From Candidatus Pacearchaeota archaeon (GTDB lineage Archaea > Nanoarchaeota > Nanoarchaeia > Pacearchaeales > GW2011-AR1): 12,406 bases of DNA. Below, piece by piece: positions 7,101 to 12,362 of the stretch (its first letter is position 1; each line of letters begins with the position of its first letter). Location: NCBI GenBank assembly GCA_002690445.1, contig NZER01000110.1, forward strand, positions 1-12,406. The letters are read 5' to 3'. The translations under genes and the position numbers were made by a program. The notes under the pieces are model-generated. The model ran no database searches. It had not been told where the DNA came from and was given only the letters and a program-made list of their open reading frames with translations.

Positions 7101-9840
7101 CTGGGTCATACATCTTCCAGCCTTCAATCTTTTGTAATGTAAGAACTCTATTTAAGAATCTTCTGGCTTCTCCCATATCATTTTCAACCTGCTCATTAGT
7201 ACCTTCTGGTTTTTTAATATCTATATGCCTTACAGTGTTTACCATCTTTGATGTTCCTGTTAATGATGGGTCAGTAAGAACTCCAGCTCTTATTAAAAAT
7301 GGAATCATCTTTTCCCTATCTGCAAATTCAGAACCAAATATTCTGGTAGCACCTTCTGCAACTTTAATAGAGTTATTATGTTTCAATACTGCATTATAGT
7401 CAGCATAATTATCTCTATAAGTAAACCTATCAGCATTTAAATTTTTAAGAGGGAATCTGTCATTAACACTTTTCTCTGCTTGAGTTACTCTTTCAAATAT
7501 AGTTCGTATTAAATCTTCTCCAGCTTGACCCCATTTCTTAGGGCCAACTATCTTTACTTCATTGCCAACAGGAAGACGAATTGTTGATTCAAGATTAAAT
7601 GTAGTTTCTATAATTCTATTAAAACCATCAACTTTATTCATTAAAGCTGCTTCTGCATCATCAGGGTCTGTAATCTTTTTACCTTCAAAATCTACCAACC
7701 AATCCAACTCACCATTTCTTGCTTTATCAAGTAATGCCTGGTCTGCAATAATAGTTTTAGGAATAGTTAATTTTGTTTTGCCATTAGTTACACCGCTTAC
7801 AATACTTAATATATCCATATCATCTGCAAGTCTAACATGGTCAATTATATCTACAAATTCCTTTTCAAATCCTTCTGTACTTCTTGCAACAGACTCTTGT
7901 AATATTCTATCAACCTCTCTGGAATCTTTTAATTCTGGGCTAATCTTCTTAGCTAGATTAACCAACCTATCTGCAGACTTCTTGGATATATCTCCTTTAT
8001 GTTTTCTATGTGTCTTATGGCCTAAAAGACTTTCATAAACTAAAGTAAATACTGGGTCTTCAGTAGACATTTCAACAGATACTTTATTATCAGGCAATCT
8101 CTCATTAGTAACCTCAGGACTGTCACTTATTATACCCTCATCTATTGCAAGTTGCTTTAACTTATTATACTTGGAATCATTAAACAAACTTATATGTCTA
8201 TTTCTCACCCCATCAAATGTAGGTATCTGTGATAAATTTCTTGGGTCTACACCAAGAGTATATAAATTACTTCTTAACCTATTCATCTCTCTTGAGTTCA
8301 TATCAAACCTGGCAGGATTAGAACCTCTTTGTAGCCAAGCTCCAATAAGAAAGTGTGGTAATATATCGTTTACACCAACCTCAGCATCATTATAAAACAT
8401 TTCCCAAAATGTATGAGTATTAAAAAGAGCTCCTCCTGCCCCCATTCTTAACCAATTTGCCCTAAAATCAGCCATTTCAGAACGCCTTACCCCTCCAATC
8501 ATTGCCCTGCCCTGTTTTTTAAGATGCTTTGTTAAATAAGATTTCAAGGCTTTATTAGCATTATCCCCAAAGTTAGCTTTTAATTGTTCTTCCAATGCTT
8601 CAGATGTTAAATCAACAGAACCAGACTTACCTCCATATTCTATTTTTACAATAGAACTTCTTTTGCCTTCTCCTAAATTTGCTCCCAATTTACCTGGCTT
8701 CTTTTTAACAGTTCTTGTTAACTGCTGTCCCCAAAAGTTTGCATATGTCAACATCTGCCGAGGAGTTTTGTTTCTATATATATCTCTACCAAAAGCAGCT
8801 TTTATACCTTCCATAAAATCAGCCTTGAACTTTGATGCTTTACCTCTTGGTTTAAGCCACGATAACTGAGAAAACGCTAATCCATTTATACCTCCCCACA
8901 TAGGATGAGTCCAATCAAAATCACGACCATCCTTAGTAGAAGCAACTCCCTCAAAGATACCATCAATAACAGAAAACATTGGTATATCTCTAGCGGCATG
9001 ACCAATAAATCGAGCTAGTCTTGGACTTGTTTCCCCTAGTCCTCTGGCAAACATAATACCAGTAATATCTTGTATAGGTCTGGTTAATAAATTACTGGTT
9101 TGTTTACCAAACAATGTTTTGCCACCAACTTTAAACATATTCTTAAAGACCTCAGACTCAGCCTTTGTAATTGTACCATTCAATATTCCATTAGCAACAT
9201 AGGTATCAATAAGGTCTAAAGCCTTCTTTTCAAACTGACCTGCTTTAAGCATTGGGTCAATCTGAGCTTTTGTTACCAAGGTTCTATATTTCTCAAGAAT
9301 ATTTTTGGTTTGTTTCCTTGTTAACCCACCTTTCTTACCAATCCTTCTTGCAGCCCCAATAACTTCATCAGCACTCTTTTTACCAAGACTTTTAAGAGCA
9401 GGCTTTGCTGCTAACATTACACCCTTTTGAACAAGTTTACCAGCAATCTTCATTGGAGCACCTGTAATAAATCCTGCAAACCCTCCAAGAGCGCCTGTCC
9501 ATTTAGCAGCAGGGTCATCGTAGTCTATCATTTCACCAACTTCAGGTAATAGCCAGTCAGCTACCCCAAACGACGCAGTATCAATAAAGCTCCATGTAAA
9601 AGCTCCAAGAGCGTTAATCATGGGAGCTCCAGTTGGCTCTTTCCAATCAGCTGTGGGTATATACCAATCTGGAGTACCACTTTTTTGCACATCGCCCCAT
9701 AGACTACTACCTAATACGCGCGATGCTACAGGCGGTATTGGTGTGGTGGGAGCTGTAGGAGAAACAGCACCTCTTGATGACCTTAATCCAAGCTCTTTCC
9801 TAAGCCTTACGGTTAAAGAGTCTTCAGGCGCTTTAGACAT
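1162..9840 (-). CDS. Giant single-chain two-barrel RNA polymerase, probable virion RNA polymerase
   Basis: This 2,892-residue protein is the main content of the window. Residues 71-97 and 114-147 are Gly/Ala-rich and hydrophobic (for example GALGGFAGFITGAP), like membrane-active parts of phage ejection proteins. Residues about 180-1580 are mostly helical and I recognise no domain there. The polymerase core follows. A beta-like segment at 1586-1662 carries K1617 and K1633. A beta-prime-like segment at 1839-2014 has GEV at 1869-1871, R1964-N-P, and the triad D2004, D2006 and D2008 in DYDAD, equivalent to DFDGD of cellular beta-prime. Residues 2062-2154 resemble the post-catalytic region of QDE-1/RdRP enzymes. 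About 740 residues beyond that are unassigned. The expected reaction is DNA-templated RNA synthesis with two metal ions. The only Cys is residue 2891. An in-frame TAA directly precedes the ATG, which fixes the start. Virion packaging is inferred from the N-terminus and neighbours. The polymerase call rests on motif order rather than a search. Confidence 0.75.
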   Translation of the reverse strand: MSKAPEDSLTVRLRKELGLRSSRGAVSPTAPTTPIPPVASRVLGSSLWGDVQKSGTPDWYIPTADWKEPTGAPMINALGAFTWSFIDTASFGVADWLLPEVGEMIDYDDPAAKWTGALGGFAGFITGAPMKIAGKLVQKGVMLAAKPALKSLGKKSADEVIGAARRIGKKGGLTRKQTKNILEKYRTLVTKAQIDPMLKAGQFEKKALDLIDTYVANGILNGTITKAESEVFKNMFKVGGKTLFGKQTSNLLTRPIQDITGIMFARGLGETSPRLARFIGHAARDIPMFSVIDGIFEGVASTKDGRDFDWTHPMWGGINGLAFSQLSWLKPRGKASKFKADFMEGIKAAFGRDIYRNKTPRQMLTYANFWGQQLTRTVKKKPGKLGANLGEGKRSSIVKIEYGGKSGSVDLTSEALEEQLKANFGDNANKALKSYLTKHLKKQGRAMIGGVRRSEMADFRANWLRMGAGGALFNTHTFWEMFYNDAEVGVNDILPHFLIGAWLQRGSNPARFDMNSREMNRLRSNLYTLGVDPRNLSQIPTFDGVRNRHISLFNDSKYNKLKQLAIDEGIISDSPEVTNERLPDNKVSVEMSTEDPVFTLVYESLLGHKTHRKHKGDISKKSADRLVNLAKKISPELKDSREVDRILQESVARSTEGFEKEFVDIIDHVRLADDMDILSIVSGVTNGKTKLTIPKTIIADQALLDKARNGELDWLVDFEGKKITDPDDAEAALMNKVDGFNRIIETTFNLESTIRLPVGNEVKIVGPKKWGQAGEDLIRTIFERVTQAEKSVNDRFPLKNLNADRFTYRDNYADYNAVLKHNNSIKVAEGATRIFGSEFADREKMIPFLIRAGVLTDPSLTGTSKMVNTVRHIDIKKPEGTNEQVENDMGEARRFLNRVLTLQKIEGWKMYDPATLDEANKVETTVADINNLKKFLTDRGYDSDRIPEYLHEQLVYYAVRKLVRGTELSIEQTEALFNLKEFGLSEFQAGEQGRRVGFLVRLIDESVIPTGLEGTVSQYNRIVKKIVKDSKGLAAIDAERTIVEDDLIKFAHEVVEPLLKDQSYSARGKLLEFLNRIDHDPGDYGTLSMHVDRFIKDDPSNIARLQKWLIGAGVLKIGKGHKRDAKIDITKLAEKAGVELTDEQSKDITIQEMLINRMNAYGINPAHAEMLHKMREQNARSKMIEDSNDNSFDDNIRLGDFYKIYRIDGKDLSKADIKDQRNDFEELIYHDKDNKVLEWGLLNSIINDRIYVKSGNTFKKFSNLSKQEQTARRAEITGDIVGLLAQQKTQTFVDVIRWVNGKAKREKQTMQISRFYKLMEQIGLPYVMVDPRISVYEASADGRYHNRVFVDMFGNTSNLSKNNRDRIRAARILIENTMATKGTDPANKEGIFLMRILPNMEPIALEPKDFSKVHEAFESFAEEYGKLAEVGEDPKRTINDLRERLAADSRTPAEVNTALKLLVSKEMLTGKDGNGLFIDYLNGKVDIGKLMARTRLFNTKNFIMGDESWSAQVSDAYRETGDIVTSNVIREFLKKRGEDSPHVKFVTWNDDTHGNLKKEVDDYIRDNNIKGWEWDNIIGDAHKEITSFDSATYVSRDLMRYLHAIIGHDPSSVNPLKPIISSGGSEATLLLGKTLFKYVPALDGFFSNSGVDMLVAKSAAKAVNPVGVEPGRDPTLLNVPWQELAGYTAGPTQVKTMPLSAIGLKAEKDYKYNSAKESQADYNYMDNTESGRVFKEIFERLDKNVEAMHEIALDPIQMRAFILDEFGDRDLWNELSESEGASHLSNMHLWANLTRDANPMSYSDSIVKNKMYSMFIDNLINNSRSVTNQFEKSHSARYGGQTYLIQVPVEGMRARPTLVNENGVKIQHGEVILGAHERDVSLDELFTQGMEIRFINNDLTMTPKEALGEYWDLFQEGKDVQTLGHLFDYVEVLKTSVLARKKGYIYEDKPVIDPNTQIGIVVRRNPRTRPNDMTMLGLKEFFEKEYGNVMSINSLDVANVFEGDYDADKSDYWFAHNKNFYDHVERASNFYVQGVDPTSWIPKSKFHWGQSPEEIVSDVDVMAANMELYKSSIGRVQKVARKLGYLHKLGGEMKEDNIWVKGFNENNFDKLSKPRVLLGGNKADDYAIVVDYDHTDYYQRAALETQYIIDGTRQINPDIARDIDTWTSEFLFPEMEKSVVATDLASKKHGSSFINNMRKDGNSDGKRVRIFRKIIYKNGQYTEDPLSPLDKAMLNEMLGEYGRFLNVTGDSMFEKTGQSKGVGYEQVHDATERFRLFNNNLNNNLYQRLRNRYVENDKTKGRWWQHSDFKNVFGSDAREYTDAFGKKKKFYIWTKEVANRTAQSHGVEFYNGTRGAPVDRILSHVSIADPFERGRDRIVGSDMNKLMDSWYTELLNGANVVESGDAIDRVTSQVREAGISLNYKINTIASMKKKIVQIKQNEGVPYNVRQASMDKISKIIESIEKEIAPMIPKEYWKTRKARDLERMTYVSVSKENVRQGAIYYNTISSLRELLPFGTGRESFGLSKRALQDLNDIKAARKLFYGNQTTLKDVLEFGQKTLISANMRQYFRELPDLSTVYEIEEGLLQRGFNTHGPAFLYAFMMPAQNKYAVGVFNNEPVSVPFQATNMYNPSSRYRRGIKFLTGVAARQSEAELDAWDATLTQDLLKNLQQVEAQWERFFHKDVGMKNVIMGLGEESNIGENMRLNFGDLRLPKFNEDFQKTFPRYGEIKWTRNANRVNHGRNLMNDYLLSFYRDILHIAGKEKEFDSYLNQMHDLQAVMIEAKTIEPINYMAIRGQMEREVRKVATTVFAGGLDRNNKYVRNMMKNPVYSIMGGPEYFRGYALEKESVFNPGRLREIKNLANTMEELRDEMDFGSDRFRRRFEELKDQCP
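1183..1188 (-). promoter_or_regulatory. Ribosome binding site for the 390-codon partial gene
   Basis: On the minus strand this reads GAGGAG, the best Shine-Dalgarno match in the window, 11 bases before ATG 1171. It lies inside the end of the giant gene, so translation of the downstream gene is probably coupled to termination at 1164-1162. It is the main support for choosing ATG 1171 as the start. Confidence 0.65.
3379..3657 (-). other. Post-catalytic helical region resembling QDE-1/RdRP-type enzymes
   Basis: Residues 2062-2154 of the giant protein. The stretch YKSSIGRVQKVARKLGYLHK (2069-2088) resembles the (L)G-x-I-x-x-x-H helix that follows the DGD loop in eukaryotic RdRP-type enzymes. RAALETQYIIDGTRQ (2140-2154) resembles their A-x-L-x-x-x-A-V-D-x-x-K segment. 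In that family these residues form helices next to the active site, including the bridge-helix equivalent. This is pattern matching from memory, weaker than the triad itself. Confidence 0.4.
3799..4326 (-). other. Beta-prime-like double-psi barrel segment (aspartate barrel)
   Basis: Residues 1839-2014 of the giant protein. The first half has beta-strand character (YLIQVPVEGMRARPTLV, residues 1843-1859) and then a G1869-E-V-I-L strand, like the GEV strand of QDE-1/RdRP enzymes. An insertion of about 85 residues follows. The second half reads GIVVRRNP (1959-1966), matching the V-L-x-N-R-x-P-T strand of cellular beta-prime, then a roughly 37-residue stretch leading to EGDYDADK (2002-2009). The R-to-aspartate-triad distance is 40 residues, against about 35 in E. 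coli beta-prime. Confidence 0.7.
3817..3831 (-). other. Catalytic aspartate triad DYDAD of the RNA polymerase
   Basis: Codons 2004-2008 encode D-Y-D-A-D. Three aspartates at every second position, with a bulky aromatic between the first two, match the D-(F/L/Y)-D-G-D loop that holds the catalytic magnesium in two-barrel RNA polymerases. Glu-Gly precede it and Lys follows, much as GGDLDGD appears in eukaryotic RdRPs. The usual Gly is Ala. An EF-hand reading fails because loop positions 6, 8 and 12 are Lys, Asp and Ala. Confidence 0.68.
4855..5085 (-). other. Beta-subunit-like double-psi barrel segment (lysine barrel)
   Basis: Residues 1586-1662 of the giant protein. The order is D1589-S-A-T-Y-V-S, then NPLK1617, a Gly/Ser loop, LLLGK1633, an aromatic KYVPALDGFF stretch, and GVDMLVAKSAAK ending at K1661. 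This parallels the barrel of single-chain polymerases, where a D-G-x-G-x-(I/V)-S stretch precedes two spaced lysines that contact nucleotide phosphates (K1065 and K1073 in E. coli beta). The lysine spacing is 16 rather than 8, so the exact lysine pair is uncertain; K1617 with K1633 is my best reading. Lying before the aspartate barrel is the order expected of QDE-1, YonO and crAss-like enzymes. Confidence 0.55.
9391..9630 (-). other. Hydrophobic Gly/Ala-rich N-terminal segment of the giant protein
   Basis: Residues 71-150 contain two hydrophobic, Gly- and Ala-rich stretches separated by an acidic linker (EVGEMIDYDDP, residues 100-110). The second, about 114-147, alternates small and hydrophobic residues and turns basic and amphipathic (KIAGKLVQKG). 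Ejected phage proteins such as T7 gp14-gp16 often carry segments of this kind that enter the host membrane. A soluble polymerase would have no need of them. The membrane role is inferred from composition only. Confidence 0.5.
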
Positions 9841-9845
9841 TTAAT

Positions 9846-10847
9846 TTAGAAACCTGGATAATTTATGGTAGTTAGTGGATGCTCTTCTTCTAATAAAGAA
9901 TAATCGCCTCTTCTCTCCCTATCTACCATTTCTTGTTCAAACTTTTTGTCTTGTATAACATTTATTTTAGTAACTATCTTAGATTGTTCTTCAATATAAT
10001 CATCTAGCATCTCTCTTGACCTTGTCAATTCAGCATCATCATCAGGAGAAACTATGCCTTTTGATGTTTTTTCAACTAACCGTCTTACATTTTTATTAAG
10101 TTTGTCAATATTAAAATCTAAGTCTTCTTTACTATGTGTAAGCTCTGATAGAGAAGGGCCTCCATTAATAGACTCATTATCAGTAATATCAATCGCTTCC
10201 TGTATTGCTCCCTTTGCTGGGTCAAATAATCCACCAAATTTCTGTATTTGATAATCACCTGTACCAAATTCTGCCATTTCTCTAAGCAAGTCTTCATCGT
10301 TATTCAGAGATTGTTTAGCATCATTAGCAATAGATTCAAGAGAACCTAATATACCAAGAAAATCAAAATTATCTGTCAATGAACGTCCTTTAATCGTTTG
10401 ACCCATTTTCATAAGTTGGGCATCAGCCCCTAATTGCGTTAACACATTCATAATACCTGAAGTATCTTTTAAATGTCTATAATTATAAATAGCTGAAGCA
10501 ATTTGCTCAGCCTCATCTTTGTCAAATTTACCATAAGTTTTCTTTTTTAATTTACCAGCCATAGTACTAAGAGCACCTTCTGCTGTATCTCCTTCACCTG
10601 GGGTCACTATAATAGCATCAAAACCAGTAGCGTTCATAAACTGATTAGCTATCTTAGTCTTATATTGCTCATTAAACTTTCCTAATGTTTCTAAACCTGT
10701 AGCGGCAGCCTGCATATCAGCTTGTCTTTTAGCTACTGAAAACTGCATCATAGCAAGAGCTTGTTGTACTTTAAACCTCTCCCTTTCCTGCTGAGATTGA
10801 AGTATTGTGTTTAAACCTTGTAAAAAATCTGAGCCTGTTGTTGCCAT
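9846..10847 (-). CDS. Helical phage protein, probable internal virion (ejection) protein
   Basis: This is a 333-residue protein whose family I do not recognise. Residues 8-60 form a long Gln-, Arg- and Ala-rich amphipathic helix (LQSQQERERFKVQQALAMM). Residues 110-180 are helical. Residues 239-315 are strongly charged and coiled-coil-like, ending in an acidic tail. It has no Cys, signal peptide or clear membrane segment. The ATG at 10847 is preceded by TAGGA at 8 bases and by an in-frame stop at 10868-10866, so the start is secure. It lies two bases after the 253-residue gene and five before the giant polymerase gene. A soluble, helical, cysteine-free protein just upstream of a giant virion-type protein resembles the mid-size core proteins encoded before large ejection proteins in podovirus-like genomes. 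That role is inferred from context; a tail or chaperone-like function is also possible. Confidence 0.87.
   Translation of the reverse strand: MATTGSDFLQGLNTILQSQQERERFKVQQALAMMQFSVAKRQADMQAAATGLETLGKFNEQYKTKIANQFMNATGFDAIIVTPGEGDTAEGALSTMAGKLKKKTYGKFDKDEAEQIASAIYNYRHLKDTSGIMNVLTQLGADAQLMKMGQTIKGRSLTDNFDFLGILGSLESIANDAKQSLNNDEDLLREMAEFGTGDYQIQKFGGLFDPAKGAIQEAIDITDNESINGGPSLSELTHSKEDLDFNIDKLNKNVRRLVEKTSKGIVSPDDDAELTRSREMLDDYIEEQSKIVTKINVIQDKKFEQEMVDRERRGDYSLLEEEHPLTTINYPGF
9852..9855 (-). promoter_or_regulatory. Weak ribosome binding site of the giant polymerase gene
   Basis: AGGT on the minus strand lies 11 bases before ATG 9840, within the last codons of the upstream gene. It is the weakest site in the cluster. 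With only five bases between the stop and the next ATG, translation is probably helped by ribosomes finishing the preceding gene. Confidence 0.35.
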
Positions 10848-10849
10848 AA

Positions 10850-11611
10850 TTAAAGTCCTATATTTTTACCTAAATACCAACCTTCTGATTGTTTTTGAAA
10901 TGCTTTCTTCTGAAGGCCTGCTCTCTTTATAACTCCGCTAAGTCTTGATTTTTCTCCTTCATACCACTCTTCAATACCACCCATTGCTTTTCCAAGTTGT
11001 CCCATTAATCCTTCCTGTCCTCTTGTAAATGCGCCTTGTATCCTTTTCCACATTTGAGACTGCTTTCCTCTTACACCTGTAGCAAGACCACTTTTTTGAA
11101 TGGTTTGTTCAGTCTGTTTTTGTAAATCTTCTTTTGCTATTCCTGTTTGAGAAGATAAACCTTCTAACCTAAACTGATATTCCTGTCCTGCAACTTGTTC
11201 TTTTGCTTCTTTAGAAGGTTCTAATGCTCCTAATGCTTCATTTGCTTCATCAATTTCTAATTGTGATAGTTTAGACTGTTCTTTAGCCTGTTGACTTGAA
11301 GCTTTGCCACCTGTAAAAGCTTGTGCTCCACCTAATACCGCTGAACCAACAGTTGCTGCACCTTGCCAAAACGCTGGATTCACTAAAAATGCCCACTTCT
11401 CCTCTTTACCAGTATAAGGATTAATAGTACCAGAACCTATTGCATCTACAATTCTTTCTCCACCTTCACCTCTGTTCATTAAATCTTTCTCTCCCTTACT
11501 AACATGCCATAGGCTACCAGGTTTAACATATTTTGACCTAGCTATTTCAGTATCGCCAAAACGACCATACTGTGATAAATGATTATCTGCTAATGTTTTT
11601 TTATATGCCAT
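10850..11611 (-). CDS. Probable ejection or minor virion protein with short hydrophobic segment
   Basis: This 253-residue protein has three parts. Residues 1-72 form a polar N-terminal region with GDTEIA (19-24), LWHV (34-37), ERIVDAIG (52-59) and GSGTINPYTG (59-68). I recall similar G-S-G-T-x-N-P-x-T-G stretches in uncharacterised phage proteins, but cannot verify this. Residues 74-102 are a hydrophobic, Gly/Ala-rich segment (LVNPAFWQGAATVGSAVLGG) long enough to insert in a membrane. Residues 103-253 are helical and rich in Gln, Lys, Glu and Gly, with a Gly-broken stretch SGLATGVRG (174-182) and a Trp at the near C-terminus. One hydrophobic segment followed by a charged helical tail is typical of small ejection proteins such as T7 gp14, though I see no sequence match to gp14. 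It overlaps the upstream gene by one base (TAATG) and has AGGT 8 bases before its ATG. The role is inferred. Confidence 0.87.
   Translation of the reverse strand: MAYKKTLADNHLSQYGRFGDTEIARSKYVKPGSLWHVSKGEKDLMNRGEGGERIVDAIGSGTINPYTGKEEKWAFLVNPAFWQGAATVGSAVLGGAQAFTGGKASSQQAKEQSKLSQLEIDEANEALGALEPSKEAKEQVAGQEYQFRLEGLSSQTGIAKEDLQKQTEQTIQKSGLATGVRGKQSQMWKRIQGAFTRGQEGLMGQLGKAMGGIEEWYEGEKSRLSGVIKRAGLQKKAFQKQSEGWYLGKNIGL
10856..10860 (-). promoter_or_regulatory. Ribosome binding site of the 333-residue gene
   Basis: TAGGA on the minus strand, 8 bases before ATG 10847 and inside the last codons of the 253-residue gene. The spacing is good, and it supports the chosen start and translational coupling. 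Confidence 0.5.
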
Positions 11612-12360
11612 TAATTCAAACCTGACCCTATATTTAACTGTGGAGTATTAATAGAGCTACCACGAGTTGAACCAGTAGATTGTTTAACAGGATAACATTT
11701 TCCATCGTGCTCAGTAAATCCAGTCTTACATGCTCCAGTAGTATCTCTATTTTCACCTAATAATCCAGCTTCTTCAGCCATATTTTCACCTGGTTCATCT
11801 GGAATCTCTGGAACATCTGGTTTGTCAGGAACATCTGGTTTACTTGTTTTTCCTGTAGAGTCAAGTCCTAATTTGTCATACATACTAACTTTAGCTGCTG
11901 ACAATATATCAGCCTGTTTATACTCTCCAGCTTCAATACCCTTAACTCCCTCTCCAACTTCCCATCTACGAGATTTACCACCTAATAATACACCTAATTT
12001 TTGACCAAGCTCACCCCATCTGGTTTCACCTTCACCTCTCCTACCTTCTGTACCTTTTGCACTTCTAAATATATCAAGCCACTCTGCTTCACCATAAGTT
12101 TGCTCTGCTCCAGGAAATGCTTTTGTAATATCTCCAGCAGCTTCTTTTTGTTCTTGCATTCCACCAGCAACTGTTGATACTACTCCAAGAGCCTGTTGTC
12201 CAGCTCCAAACTTCCTACCACTTATTTCCTGCCCAATATCAGACATCTGTTTAGAATGTTCCTGTTCATATCCAATATTCATTATATCCTGTAAACTTGA
12301 TGCATAAGCACCTCCAGCTTGTCCTCTTGCTCTATAAGCACCATATAATCCTTTACCCAT
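11611..12360 (-). CDS. Gly-rich phage protein with PDVP linker and C-terminal Cys-pair motif
   Basis: A 249-residue protein of unrecognised family. Residues 1-75 are Gly-, Ala- and Gln-rich with a mild hydrophobic stretch at about 53-68 (AGQQALGVVSTVAGG). Residues 76-165 look like a small globular domain with two Trp-bearing, basic and Gly-rich segments. Residues 174-190 form a Pro/Asp linker of PDVP, PDVP, EIP and DEP units. After the linker, C211 and C222 bracket a C-x-x-G-F-x(5)-G-x-C motif, a small EGF- or knottin-like pattern I have seen near the ends of phage virion proteins. The remaining tail is Ser/Gly/Thr-rich. The start is well supported: an AAAGGA site 7 bases upstream and an in-frame stop at 12381-12379. 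As the first complete gene of the cluster it is probably a structural or ejection component. Its function is unknown and the call rests on context. Confidence 0.86.
   Translation of the reverse strand: MGKGLYGAYRARGQAGGAYASSLQDIMNIGYEQEHSKQMSDIGQEISGRKFGAGQQALGVVSTVAGGMQEQKEAAGDITKAFPGAEQTYGEAEWLDIFRSAKGTEGRRGEGETRWGELGQKLGVLLGGKSRRWEVGEGVKGIEAGEYKQADILSAAKVSMYDKLGLDSTGKTSKPDVPDKPDVPEIPDEPGENMAEEAGLLGENRDTTGACKTGFTEHDGKCYPVKQSTGSTRGSSINTPQLNIGSGLN
11620..11623 (-). promoter_or_regulatory. Ribosome binding site of the 253-residue gene
   Basis: AGGT on the minus strand, 8 bases before ATG 11611, inside the last codons of the preceding gene. Stop and start share one base in TAATG (11613-11609), the classic layout for termination-reinitiation coupling. 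Confidence 0.4.
11810..11841. repeat. Short direct repeat encoding the PDVP linker
   Basis: The 14-base unit GGAACATCTGGTTT occurs at 11810-11823 and again at 11828-11841, an 18-base period (six codons). It encodes the repeated KPDVPDKPDVP part of the 249-residue protein's linker. A degenerate third unit lies just to the left. This looks like slippage-type expansion of a flexible linker and not an operator. Confidence 0.7.
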
Positions 12361-12362
12361 TG

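Noticed and set aside
5408..8038. Plus-strand open frames within the giant gene (133 codons at 5408-5809, 158 codons at 7562-8038 and shorter ones)
   Set aside because: They lie antisense to the continuous 2,892-codon frame, have low-complexity Ser/Leu/Ile composition and no credible ribosome sites or family motifs.
1162..9840. T7/N4-type single-subunit RNA polymerase
   Set aside because: I could not find the expected palm and finger motifs of that family, while the two-barrel motifs occur in the right order.
10850..12360. Tape-measure protein or lysin among the small upstream genes
   Set aside because: They are too short for a tape measure, and no lysozyme, transglycosylase or amidase catalytic motifs are visible.
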